Source: VRUE01 sp963728365
GTDB lineage: Bacteria; Actinomycetota; Thermoleophilia; Solirubrobacterales; 70-9
Direction of reading: 5' to 3'
Length of the DNA: 64,000 nt
NCBI GenBank assembly: GCA_963728365.1
Contig: CAVSJI010000002.1
Span: 1 to 64,000 of the forward strand
Under the pieces are notes generated by a model, which did no database searches, had not been told where the DNA came from, and was given only the letters and a program-made list of their open reading frames with translations. Both the position numbers and the translations under genes were made by a program. Positions 10,101 to 22,400 of the stretch are shown here, one piece after another (the stretch's first letter is position 1; the number at the start of each line of letters is the position of its first letter).

Positions 10101-13100
10101 CCGCGCGGACCGTCGCCGCCCAGGGCCGAGAGCAGGATCGCGTGCAGCGCCGAGTCGAGCAAGGCGGGGTGAACGGCGAAACGTTCCGCGTCTTCGGCCT
10201 CGACGTCTGCAAGGTCGACCTCGGCGAAGAGCTCGTCCCCCCTTCGCCACGCCCGGGACAGCCCTTGGAAGGCGGGCCCGTACGCGAAGCCGATCTCGGC
10301 CAGGCGGTCGTAGAGAAGCTCGGCGTCGAGCTGCTCCGCGCCGTCGGGCGGCCAAGCATCGGACTCCGGTGGCGGCTCGGGCTCGGTCGCGTCGGCAGCG
10401 AGGACGCCTTCGGCGTTGAGCGTCCACTCGGACGCCTCGCCCTCACCGGCGCCGGGCCGCGAGTGGATGGCGATCTTCCTCTCGCCCTCCTCGCCCCCCG
10501 GGCCGACGGACACCCGCAGCTGTGTCGCATCTCGCTCGGAGAGGACGAGAGGGGTGCTCAGCGTCAGCTCGCGGACGAGGGCACAGTCCACCCGCTCGGC
10601 GGCCTGCAGGGCGAGCTCGAGGAAGGCGGTGCCGGGGAAGAGCACGGTGCCGGCCACGGCGTGGTCGGCCAGCCAGGGGTGGGTGGCCAGCGAGATGCGG
10701 CCGGTGAGCACGAGGCCCTCGCCGGAGGGCCCTTCGACCAGGGCGCCGAGCAGCGGGTGCTCGGCGTCGGCGAGGCCGAGGGAGCTCGGGTCCCCCGAGG
10801 CGCCCGTTGGGCTCAGCCAGTAGCGCTCGCGCTGGAAGGGATAGGTGGGCAGCGGCACCTTCCTGGCGCCCGAGCCGGCGAAGAAGTCCTCCCAATCGAC
10901 CTGCGCCCCGGCGGCGTGGGCCTCGGCGAGGGAGAGGCAGAAGCGGGTCGCGGGGTCCTCGTCCCTGCGCAGGGTGTCGAGCACCCTTGCGGGGGACTCG
11001 CTCGCCTCGATCGCTTCGGCGATCCCGAAGGAGAGCACCGGGTGGGGGGAGATCTCGATGAAGTGGGAGCGGCCCTGCTGCAGCAGGGCCTCGATCACGG
11101 GCTCGAAGAGGACGGTCTCGCGCAGGTTGCGATACCAGTAGGAGGCGTCCATCCGGGCGGTGTCGAGGAGCTCGCCGGTGAGCGTGGAGTGCAGGGGGAT
11201 CTCCGAGCTTTGGGGGGAGATCGGGGCGAAGGCCTCCAAGAGCTCCTCCTCGAGCTGCTCGATCTGGGCGGAGTGCGCGGCGTAGTCGACGGCGATCCGC
11301 CTCGCCCTGACGCCCTGCCCCTCGCATGCCTCGAGCAGCTCGGCGATCGCCTCGGGCTCCCCCGAGACGGCCTGGGTGCGGGGGCCGTTGGCGGCGGCGA
11401 GGGAGAGGCGCTCCCCGTAGGGGGCGAGCAGCTCTTCGAGCTCTGCGAGGGGCAGCGATACCGAGGCCATCGCCCCCTTGCCGGCGATCTTGGCCATCGC
11501 CTTGGAGCGCAGGGCGATCACCCGGGCGGCGTCCTCGAGGCAGAGCGCCCCGGCGATGTGGGCGGCGGCCACCTCCCCCTGGGAGTGGCCGATCACCAGG
11601 GAGGGCCTCACCCCCGAGGCTTCCCAGAGCCTTGCCAGGGAGACCATCGTCGCGAAGAGGGCGGGCTGGACGATGTCGAGGCGCTCCATCCACTTGCCCT
11701 CCTCTTCTTCGAGGACCTCGGTCAGGGACCAATCGACGTGGGGGGCGAGGGCCGCCTCGCACTCGGCGATGCTGCGGGCGAAGACGGGGCTGGCCTGGGT
11801 CAGCCCGAGGGCCATCTGGGGGTGCTGGGAGCCCTGCCCGCCGAAGGCGAAGACGGGGCGCCGCTCGGTTGCGGTGCGCCTTATGCGGTCTATGACCGCA
11901 TAAGGCGCACCGGAGGCGCCCTCGCCGGGGGCGCCTGAGGCGATCGCCTGCAGGGAGTCCAGCAGCTGCTGGCGCTCGGTCCCGACGGCCACCGCGCGGT
12001 GCTCGAAGGCGCTGCGGGTGGCGGTGAGCGAGTAGGCGGTGTCGAGCAGCTCCTGCTCGGGGTTGGCCTGCAGGTGGGTGGCGAGCCTCGCGGCCGACTC
12101 GCGCAGGGCCTGCTCGGATTTGGCCGAGAGGGCGAGGGGGACGGGGCCGGTCAGGGGCGGGGTCGGGGCCTCGCCCTCTTGGGCCTCGACCGGCTCGGGC
12201 TCTGGGCCCTGCTCCAAGATCAGGTGGGCGTTGGTGCCCGAGGCGCCGAAGGAGGAGACCGCGGCCCGGCGCTGGCGGCCGTTGGCCTCCCACTCGGCCG
12301 CCTCGGTGAGCAGCTCGACCTGCCCCGCCTCCCAATCGACCTTCGAGGAGGGCTCATCGACGTGCAGCGTCTTGGGCATCACCCCTTCGCGCATCGCCAG
12401 CACGGCCTTGATCACGCCGCCGACTCCGGCGGCGGCCTGGGTGTGGCCGACGTTTGACTTCAGCGAGCCGAGCCGCAGCGGCGCCTCTCTGTCCTGGCCG
12501 TAGGTGGCGAGCAGGGCGCCCGCCTCGATCGGGTCGCCGAGGGTCGTGCCGGTGCCGTGGGCCTCGAGCAGGTCGACGTCGCCCGGCTCGAGGCTCGCGT
12601 TGGCGAGGGCCTGGCGGATCACCCGCTCCTGGGAGGGGCCGTTGGGCGCCGTGAAGCCGTTGGTCGCGCCATCCTGGTTGACGGCCGAGCCGCGGATCGT
12701 GGCGAGCACAGAGTGGCCCTTGGCCTCGGCGTCGGAGAGACGCTCCAAGACCAAGACGCCGATCCCCTCCGAGAAGCCCGCGCCGTCGGCGGCCTCGGCG
12801 AAGGGCTTGCAGCGGCCGTCGGGGGCGAGGCCGCGCTGGGTGCTGAAGATCGCGAAGACCGAGGGGGTGGCGAGCACCGAGACGCCGCCGGCGAGGGCGA
12901 GCTCGCACTCTCCCGCGCGCAGCGCCTGCGCAGCGAGGTGCATCGCGACCAGCGAGGAGGAGCAGGCGGTGTCGATCGTCATCGCCGGGCCCTCGAGGCC
13001 GAGCGTGTAGGCGAGGCGACCGGAGACCGTGCTCGTGGTCATGCCGGGGGCAACCCCGAACTGCGGCGCGCCGTAGTCCTGATACATCACCCCGGCGAAG

Positions 13101-13459
13101 ACGCCGGCGGGCATGCCACGCAGGGTCGACGGGTCGATGCCGGCGTCCTCCAGCGCCTCCCAGGCGCCTTCGAGCAGGAGGCGCTGCTGGGGGTCGATGA
13201 CGAGCGCCTCGCGCGGCGCGATGCCGAAGAACTCCGAGTCGAAACCGGCGGCGTCGCCGAGAAAGCCGCCCTCGGTGGCATAGCTGGCGGTGAGGTTGTC
13301 GGGGTCGGAGTCATAGAGCCGCTCCAGGTCCCAGCCGCGGTCGGCGGGGAAGGGCTCGATCGCGTCGCGCCCCTCGGCGAGCAGCTCCCAGAGCTCCTCG
13401 GGCGAGGCGACGCCGCCGGGGAGCCGGCAGGACATGCCGACGATCGCGATCGGCTCCTC
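7160..13459 (-). other. PKS module 9 (C4): KS-AT(YAAH)-DH-ER-KR-ACP and docking tail
   Basis: The KS active site is near 12970. The AT YAAH is near 11285 and the hairpin at 11872-11912. The DH (HAVAGTVLFP) is near 10660. The ER is at about 9440-8480 with NFRDV and GAGGVG. The KR is at 8460-7900 and the ACP Ser near 7520. A saturated, probably alpha-branched unit is predicted. Confidence 0.85.
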
Positions 13460-16400
13460 GGTCGCCTGGGAGCGCACGACCGCGGCGCGCGGCAGGCCCG
13501 AGGCCGTGACCTCGGCCAGCAGGTGGGTGGCGAGCGCCTCGGCGCTGGGATGGTCGAAGACGATCGTCGGCGCGAGGCGCACCCCGGTGGCGAGGCCGAG
13601 CCGGTTGCGCAGCTCCAGGGCGGCGAGGGAGTCGAAGCCCAGCTCCTGGAAGGCACGGCGCGGCTCGATCGCGGCGGCCGAGTCGTGGCCGAGCACCGCG
13701 GCCGCCTCGCCGCGCACCACCTCCAGCACGTGGGCCTCGCGCTGGGCCTCGGGCAGCTCGGCGAGCTTGCGGGCGAGCGAGCCGCCGGCCCCGGCGCGGC
13801 GCTTGGGCACGCGGATCAGCTCGCCAAGCAGTGGCGGCAGCACCCCGAGGGAGGCCATCTGGCGCAGGCCCGACGGCTCGAGCGCGACCGCCAGCACGTC
13901 GGGGCGCTTGGCGCCGAGCGCCTGGTCGAACAGGGGAAGCGCCTCGGCGTCGGCCAGCGGCGCGATGCCGCCGCGGCGCATCCGCTCGAGGTCGGCCTCG
14001 GTGAGCTTCGCGGTCAGCTCGCTCTCGGTCTCCCAGTAGCCCCAGGCGATCGAGGTGGCGGGCAGGCCCGCGGCGCGGCGGCGCTGGGCGAGGGCGTCGA
14101 GGTAGGCGTTGGCGGCGGCGTAGTTGCCCTGGCCGGGGCCGCCCAGGGTGCCGGCGGCCGAGGAGAAGCAGACGAAGTGGGTGAGCTCGGCCTCGGCGGT
14201 CAGCTCGTGCAGGGCCCAGGCGGCGTCGGCCTTGGGGGCGAAGACGGGGTCGAGGCGCTCGGCGGTGAGCGACTCGATCGTCGCGTCATCGAGCGCGCCG
14301 GCGGCGTGGAAGACGGCGCCCAGCGGGCGCTCGGCGGGGATCGCGGCGAGCAGCGCCTCGAGCGCGTCGCGCTCGGCGACGTCGCAGGCGGCGATCTCGA
14401 CCTCGGCGCCCTGCTCCTCCAGCTCGGCGCGCAGCTCGGCGGCGCCGGGCGCCTCGGGGCCGCTGCGGCTGACGAGCAGCAGGTGGCGGGCGCCGTGGGC
14501 GGTGAGGAGGTGCTTGGCGGCGAGGCCGCCGAGGGTGCCGGTCGCGCCGGTGATCAGGACCGTGCGCTCGGGGTCGATCGGCGGGGACGATCCGGCCTGC
14601 GCCTCGGCCTCGGTCTCGGCCTGCGGGGCGACCCTGGTCGCGCGCGGGGCGAAGGCGGCCCCCTCGCGCAGGGCGAGCTGCGGCTCCTCGGCCTGGGCCA
14701 GGGCCGCCTCGAGCTTCGCCTCAGAAGCAGCGCTGCCGTCGCTGTCGAGCAGCAGGAAGCTGCCCGGATGCTCCGCCTGGGCGGAGCGCACGAGGCCCCA
14801 GACCGCGGCGGCGGCCGGGTCGGGGGCCTCGCCCTCGGCGACGGCGAAGGCGTTGCGGGTGAGCACCGCGAAGCGCTCGTCCGGGGAGCCGTCCTCGCGG
14901 GCGAGCCAGGCCTGGAGCGCGGCCAGCGCGGCGCAGGCGGCTGCCCGCGCGGCGGCGGGGGAGCCGGCGCCCGCTTCGGGCTCGTGTCGCCAGAGCTCGA
15001 CCGGGGCGCCGGCCTCGGCGGGGGCCAGGTCGCGCTCCCGCCACTCGACGCGCAGCAGCCCCTCGCGCCGGTCGCGGGCGGCGCGCAGCTGCTCGGGCGC
15101 CAGCGGGCGCAGGGCGAGCGAGCCGACCTGGACCGCGGCGGCGCCGTCCTCGGCGGCGAGGGTCAGCGAGACGCGGCCCTCGCCGCCGCTCGCCAGCGCG
15201 ACGCGCAGGGCGCTCGCCCCCGGAGCCCGCACCGCCACCTCGCCCCAGGAGAAGGGCAGCGAGGGAGCCGCCTCGGCGCCGCCCTGCGAGGCGCCGAGCG
15301 GGATCGCGTGCAGGGCCGCGTCGAGCAGGGCGGGATGGACGGCGAAGGCGCCGGCCTCGCCGGCCTGCTGCTCGGCGAGGGCGAGCTCGGCGAAGACGTC
15401 CTCGCCGCGGCGCCAGGCCCTGGTCAGGTTCTGGAAGGCGGGCCCGTACTCATAGCCCGCCTCGGCGAGGTGGTCATAGAGGAAGGTCGCCTCCAGCGGC
15501 TCGGCGCCCTCCGGTGGCCAGGCGTCCAGTGCGGGCGGCGCCTCGGGAGCCTCGGGGGCGAGCAGGCCCTCTGCGTTGAGGGCCCAGGGCTGCTGCTGCT
15601 CCAGCGGCGCCTCGGGGCGGGAGTGGATCTCGATCGGGCGCTCTCCCCCCTCCCCCGGCTCGCCGACCGCGACCTGGACCTGCACGGCGCCGGTCTCGGG
15701 CAGGACGAGCGGCGCCTGCATGGTGAGCTCGCGAACCTGCTCCATGCCGAGCTCCTGCCCGGCGCGCAGGGCGAGCTCGAGCAGGCCGGTGCCCGGCAGG
15801 AGCGCCGTGCCGGCCACGGCGTGGTCGGCCAGCCAGGGGTGGGTGGCCAGCGAGATGCGGCCGGTGAAGAGCAGCTCCTCGCCGCTGGCGACCGAGAGCG
15901 CCGCGCCGAGCAGCGGGTGCTCGGCGTCGGCGAGGCCGAGGGAGCTCGGGTCCCCCGAGGCGCCCCCCGGGCTCAGCCAGTAGCGCTTGCGCTGGAAGGG
16001 GTAGGTGGGCAGCGGCACCTTCCTGGCGCCCGAGCCGGCGAAGAAGTCCTCCCAATCGACCTGCGCCCCGGCGGCGTGGGCCTCGGCGAGGGAGAGGCAG
16101 AAGCGGGTCGCGGGGTCCTCGTCCCTGCGCAGGGTGTCGAGCAGGTGGGCGGGGGACTCCTTGGCCTCGATCGCTTCGGCGATCCCGAAGGAGAGCACCG
16201 GGTGGGGGGAGATCTCGATGAAGTGGGAGCGGCCCTGCTCGAGCAGGGCCTCGATCACGGGCTCGAAGAGGACGGTCTCGCGCAGGTTGCGATACCAGTA
16301 GGAGGCGTCCATCTGGGCGGTGTCGAGGAGCTCGCCGGTGAGCGTGGAGTGCAGGGGGATCTCCGAGCTTTGGGGGGAGATCGGGGCGAAGGCCTCCAAG

Positions 16401-19400
16401 AGCTCCTCCTCGAGCTGCTCGATCTGGGCGGAGTGCGCGGCGTAGTCGACGGCGATCCGCCTCGCCCTGACGCCCTGCCCCTCGCATGCCTCGAGCAGCT
16501 CGGCGATCGCCTCGGGCTCCCCCGAGACGGCCTGGGCGCGGGGGCCGTTGGCGGCGGCGAGGGAGAGGCGCTCCCCGTAGGGGGCGAGCAGCTCTTCGAG
16601 CTCTGCGAGGGGCAGCGAGACCGAGGCCATCGCCCCCTTGCCGGCGATCTTGGCCATCGCCGCCGAGCGCAGGGCGATCACCCGGGCGGCGTCCTCGAGG
16701 CAGAGCGCCCCGGCGATGTGGGCGGCGGCCACCTCCCCCTGGGAGTGGCCGATCACCAGGGAGGGCCTCACCCCCGAGGCTTCCCAGAGCCTTGCCAGGG
16801 AGACCATCGTCGCGAAGAGGGCGGGCTGGACGATGTCGAGGCGCTCCATCCACTTGCCCTCCTCTTCTTCGAGGACCTCGGTCAGGGACCAATCGACGTG
16901 GGGGGCGAGGGCCGCCTCGCACTCGGCGATGCTGCGGGCGAAGACGGGGCTGGCCTGGGTCAGCCCGAGGGCCATCTGGGGGTGCTGGGAGCCCTGCCCG
17001 CCGAAGGCGAAGACGGGGCGCCGCTCGCTTGCGGTGCGCCTTATGTGGTCTATGACCGCATAAGGCGCACCGGAGGCGCCCTCGCCGGGGGCGCCTGAGG
17101 CGATCGCCTGCAGGGAGGCCAGGAGCTGCTGGCGCTCGGTCCCGACGGCCACCGCGCGGTGCTCGAAGGCGCTGCGGGTCCTCGCCAGCGAGTAGGCGGT
17201 GTCGAGCAGCTCCTGCTCGGGGTGCTCGCGCAGGTGGGTGGCCAGCCTCGCGGCCGACTCGCGCAGGGCCTGCTCGGATTTGGCCGAGAGGGCGAGGGGG
17301 ACGGCGCCGGTCAGGGGCCTGACCCTCCCCTCGCCCTCTTGGGCCTCGACCGGCTCGGGCTCTGGACCCTGCTCCAAGATCAGGTGGGCGTTGGTGCCCG
17401 AGGCGCCGAAGGAGGAGACCGCCGCGCGGCGGGGGCGGCCGTTGGCCTCCCACTCGGCCGCCTCGGTGAGCAGCTCGATCCGCCCCGCCTCCCAATCGAC
17501 CTTCGAGGAGGGCGCGTCGACGTGCAGCGTCTTGGGCATCACCCCTTCGCGCATCGCCAGCACGGCCTTGATCACGCCGCCGACTCCGGCCGCGGCCTGG
17601 GTGTGGCCGACGTTTGACTTCAGCGAGCCGAGCCGCAGCGGCGCCTCTCTGTCCTGGCCGTAGGTGGCGAGCAGGGCGCCCGCCTCGATCGGGTCGCCGA
17701 GGGTCGTGCCGGTGCCGTGGGCCTCGAGCAGGTCGACGTCGCCCGGCTCGAGGCTCGCGTTGGCGAGGGCCTGGCGGATCACCCGCTCCTGGGAGGGGCC
17801 GTTGGGCGCCGTGAAGCCGTTGGTCGCGCCATCCTGGTTGACGGCCGAGCCGCGGATCGTGGCGAGCACAGAGTGGCCCTTGGCCTCGGCGTCGGAGAGA
17901 CGCTCCAAGACCAAGACGCCGATCCCCTCCGAGAAGCCCGCGCCGTCGGCGGCCTCGGCGAAGGGCTTGCAGCGGCCGTCGGGGGCGAGGCCGCGCTGGG
18001 TGCTGAAGATCGCGAAGACCGAGGGGGTGGCGAGCACCGAGACGCCGCCGGCGAGGGCGAGCTCGCACTCTCCCGCGCGCAGCGCCTGCGCAGCGAGGTG
18101 CATCGCGACCAGCGAGGAGGAGCAGGCGGTGTCGATCGTCATCGCCGGGCCCTCGAGGCCGAGCGTGTAGGCGAGGCGACCGGAGACCGTGCTCGTGGTC
18201 ATGCCGGGGGCAACCCCGAACTGCGGCGCGCCGTAGTCCTGATACATCACCCCGGCGAAGACGCCGGCGGGCATGCCACGCAGGGTCGACGGGTCGATGC
18301 CGGCGTCCTCCAGCGCCTCCCAGGCGCCTTCGAGCAGGAGGCGCTGCTGGGGGTCGATGACGAGCGCCTCGCGCGGCGCGATGCCGAAGAACTCCGAGTC
18401 GAAACCGGCGGCGTCGCCGAGAAAGCCGCCCTCGGTGGCATAGCTGGCGGTGAGGTTGTCGGGGTCGGAGTCATAGAGCCGCTCCAGGTCCCAGCCGCGG
18501 TCGGCGGGGAAGGGCTCGATCGCGTCGCGCCCCTCGGCGAGCAGCTCCCAGAGCTCCTCGGGCGAGGCGACGCCGCCGGGGAGCCGGCAGGACATGCCGA
18601 CGATCGCGATCGGCTCCTCGGTCGCCTGGGAGCGCACGACCGCGGCGCGCGGCAGGCCCGAGGCCGTGACCTCGGCCAGCAGGTGGGTGGCGAGCGCCTC
18701 GGCGCTGGGATGGTCGAAGACGATCGTCGGCGCGAGGCGCACCCCGGTGGCGAGGCCGAGCCGGTTGCGCAGCTCCAGGGCGGCGAGGGAGTCGAAGCCC
18801 AGCTCCTGGAAGGCACGGCGCGGCTCGATCGCGGCGGCCGAGTCGTGGCCGAGCACCGCGGCCGCCTCGCCGCGCACCACCTCCAGCACGTGGGCCTCGC
18901 GCTGGGCCTCGGGCAGCTCGGCGAGCTTGCGGGCGAGCGAGCCGCCGGCCCCGGCGCGGCGCTTGGGCACGCGGATCAGCTCGCCAAGCAGTGGCGGCAG
19001 CACCCCGAGGGAGGCCATCTGGCGCAGGCCCGACGGCTCGAGCGCGACCGCCAGCACGTCGGGGCGCTTGGCGCCGAGCGCCTGGTCGAGCAGGGGCAGC
19101 GCCTCGGCGTCGGCCAGCGGCGCGATGCCGCCGCGGCGCATCCGCTCGAGGTCGGCCTCGGTGAGCTTCGCGGTCAGCTCGCTCTCGGTCTCCCAGTAGC
19201 CCCAGGCAATCGAGGTCGCGGGCAGGCCCGCGGCGCGGCGGCGCTGGGCGAGGGCGTCGAGGTAGGCGTTGGCGGCGGCGTAGTTGCCCTGGCCGGGGCC
19301 GCCCAGGGTGCCGGCGGCCGAGGAGAAGCAGACGAAGTGGGTGAGCTCGGCCTCGGCGGTCAGCTCGTGCAGGGCCCAGGCGGCGTCGGCCTTGGGGGCG

Positions 19401-22400
19401 AAGACGGGGTCGAGGCGCTCGGCGGTGAGCGACTCGATCGTCGCGTCATCGAGCGCGCCGGCGGCGTGGAAGACGGCGCCCAGCGGGCGCTCGGCGGGGA
19501 TCGCGGCGAGCAGCGCCTCGAGCGCGTCGCGCTCGGCGACGTCGCAGGCGGCGATCTCGACCTCGGCGCCCTGCTCGGCAAGGACGGCGCGCAGCTCGGC
19601 GGCACCCGGGGCGTTCTCCCCCGAGCGGCTGACGAGCAGCAGGTGGCGGGCGCCGTGCTCCTTGACCAAGCGTTCCGCGGCGAGGCCGCCGAGGGTGCCG
19701 GTCGCGCCGGTGATCAGGACCGTGCGCTGGGGATCGAGCGCCGGGCCAATGCCCTCCAGGCGAAGGCGAATCGCCCTGGGGACCAGCGCGGTCCCCTCGC
19801 GCAGGGCGATCTGCGGCTCGGAGTCCTGCGCGAGGGCGGCGGGCAGGGCCGCCTCGGCAGCATCGCCGCCGTCGCTGTCGATCAAGACGAAGCTGCCCGG
19901 ATGCTCCGCTTGGGCGGAGCGGACGAGCCCCCAGATCGCGGCGGCGGCCGGATCGGGCGCCTCGCCCTCGGCGGTGGATACAGCGCCTTCGGTGATGATC
20001 GCGAGACGGTCCCCGGGGGAGGAATCCGGGCGCGCGAGGAAGGCTTGAATCGCCGCCAGGGCCTCCGTGGCCGCCTCTCGGGCGGCGCCGGCGTCGGGTG
20101 CGCCGCCGGGCTCGTGGCGCCAGACCTGCGCCGCGGGCGCATCGGTTGCCGTGACGAGCCGACCTTCGCGCCACTCGACCGTGAGCAGCCCGTCTTGCGC
20201 GGATGCGCCGCGCACCTGCTCGGGGGAGGCTGGGCGACCGACCAGGGAGGCGACGCTCGCCACCGCCTCCCCCGCGGCGTCGGCAACGACGATGACGAGT
20301 TGCTTGCTGTCGATGTCGATCCTGACGCGCAGCTCGCGGGCCCCAGCGGCGTGCAGGGAGACCCCGCTCCAGGCAAACGGCAGCCGCAACTGCGCCGATG
20401 CGCCACCGCTGGAGAGCTCCGCGAGCAGCGCCGCGTGCAGAACCGAGTCGAACAGGGCGGGATGCACGCCGTAGCGGTCGGCCTCGACCATCTGCTCCTC
20501 GGCGAGCGAAACCTCGGCGAAGACCGCCTCACCCCTCCTCCAGGCCCGGGTCAGCCCCTGAAAGGCCGGGCCGTACTCGAAGCCCGCCTCGGCGAGGCGG
20601 TCATAGAGAAACTCGGTCTCCAGCGCTTCGGCGCCCGTCGGGGGCCACTCGCCAAGCGACTCCGGCGACGTGTCGGACGGAGCCATGGAAAGGGCGCCCT
20701 CGGCGTGCAACGTCCACTCACGGCCCTCGACGCGGCCGTGGATCGCCAGCTGGCGATCGCCGTCCTTCCCCGCGGCGCCGACCGAGACTCGGATCTGCAC
20801 CGCACTCTCCGCGGTCAGGACGAGGGGAACCTGCATGGTCAGCTCCCGAACCTGCTCCGCTCCAACCAGCTCGACCGCATGCAGGGCGAGCTCGAGGAAG
20901 CCGGAGCTGGGGAAGATGGCGGCGCCGGTCACGACATGGTCGAGCAGCCAGGCGTGGGTGGCCAGGGAGATGCGGCCGGTGAGGGTGAGCGTGTCCCCAG
21001 AGGGATCCTCGATCGCCGCGCCGAGCAATGGATGCCCTGCCTCTGCGAGACCGAGCGAGCTCGGGTCCCCCGAGGCGCCCCCCGGGCTCAGCCAGTAGCG
21101 CTTGCGCTGGAAGGGGTAGGTGGGCAGCGGGGCGCGCTTTGGCTCGGTTCCCCCGAAGAAGCTCTGCCAGCGGACCTTCGCCCCGGCCGCGTGGGCGGCG
21201 CCGAGGGCAAGCGTCGCGGTCTCGGGCTCCGGGCGTCCCTCGCGCAGGGTGGGGATCAGGGCCGGGGGCTTCTCGGCGTCCTCGACGCACTCGGCCGCCA
21301 TCGCGGTGAGCACCGGGTCGGGGCCGAGCTCCACCAAGGCCGTGGCGCCCTGGGCGATCAGGGTGCCGACCGAGTCGGCGAAGCGCACCGGGGAGCGCAC
21401 GTGGGAGACCCAGTAGGCGGGGTCGGTGGCCTGCCCGGCGCTGAGGACCTCCCCGGTCAGGTTGGAGACGATCGGGACCTGTGGCTCGGCGTAGGAGAGG
21501 GAGGCCGCGACCTCGGCGAAGGCCTCCATCATCGGCTCGATCAGGGGCGAGTGAAAGGCGTGGGAGACCTGTAGGCGCTTGGTCTTGCGGCCGCGCTCCT
21601 CCCAGAGGGACTGCTGGGCTTCGATCGCCTGCCCATCGCCGGAGATCACGGTCGAGGTTGGGCTGTTGAGCGCCGCGATCGAGAGCTCTGCCTGCAGCCC
21701 CTCGATCGCCTCGGCGACCTCGGGCTCGCTGGCCTGAACCGCGAGCATCGCCCCGCCGGAGGGCAGGGCGCCCATCAGGGCGCCGCGGGCGCAGATCAGC
21801 CTGGCGGCGTCGGGCAGGGAGAGCACGCCGGCGATCTGGGCGGCGGAGATCTCCCCGACCGAGTGGCCGGCGAGCAGCTCGGGGGCGAGGCCCCAGCTCT
21901 CCAGCAGGCGGTGAAGCGCCACGTGGGTGGCAAAGAGGGCGGGCTGGGCGTAGGTGGTGTCGCCCAGCAGCTCTGCCTCGGGGGAGCCCGGCTCGGCGAA
22001 GAGCAGGTCGCGGAGCGAGAGCTCCAGGTGGGGGTCGAGCTCCGCCAGGGCTTCCTCGAGGGCTTCCGCGTAGGCGGGGTAGGTCTCATGGAGCTCCTTG
22101 CCCATCCCCGGCCGCTGCGATCCCTGGCCGCTGAGCAGGTAGGCGAGGCGGCCGGGGTTGGCGGTGGCGGTGGCGCTCGATGAGGAGGGGCGGCCCTCGG
22201 CAATCGCCTGAAGGGAGTCGAGCAGCTGCTGGCGCTCGGCGCCGACCGCCACGGCGCGGTGGGGGAAGGCGCTTCTGGCTGTGAGCAGCGAGTGCGCCGT
22301 GTCGAGCAGGTCCTGCTCGGGGTTGTCCTGCAGGTGCTCTTTGAGCCTCGCGGCCGACTCGCGCAGGGCGTCCCCGGATTTGGCCGAGAGGGCGAGGGGG

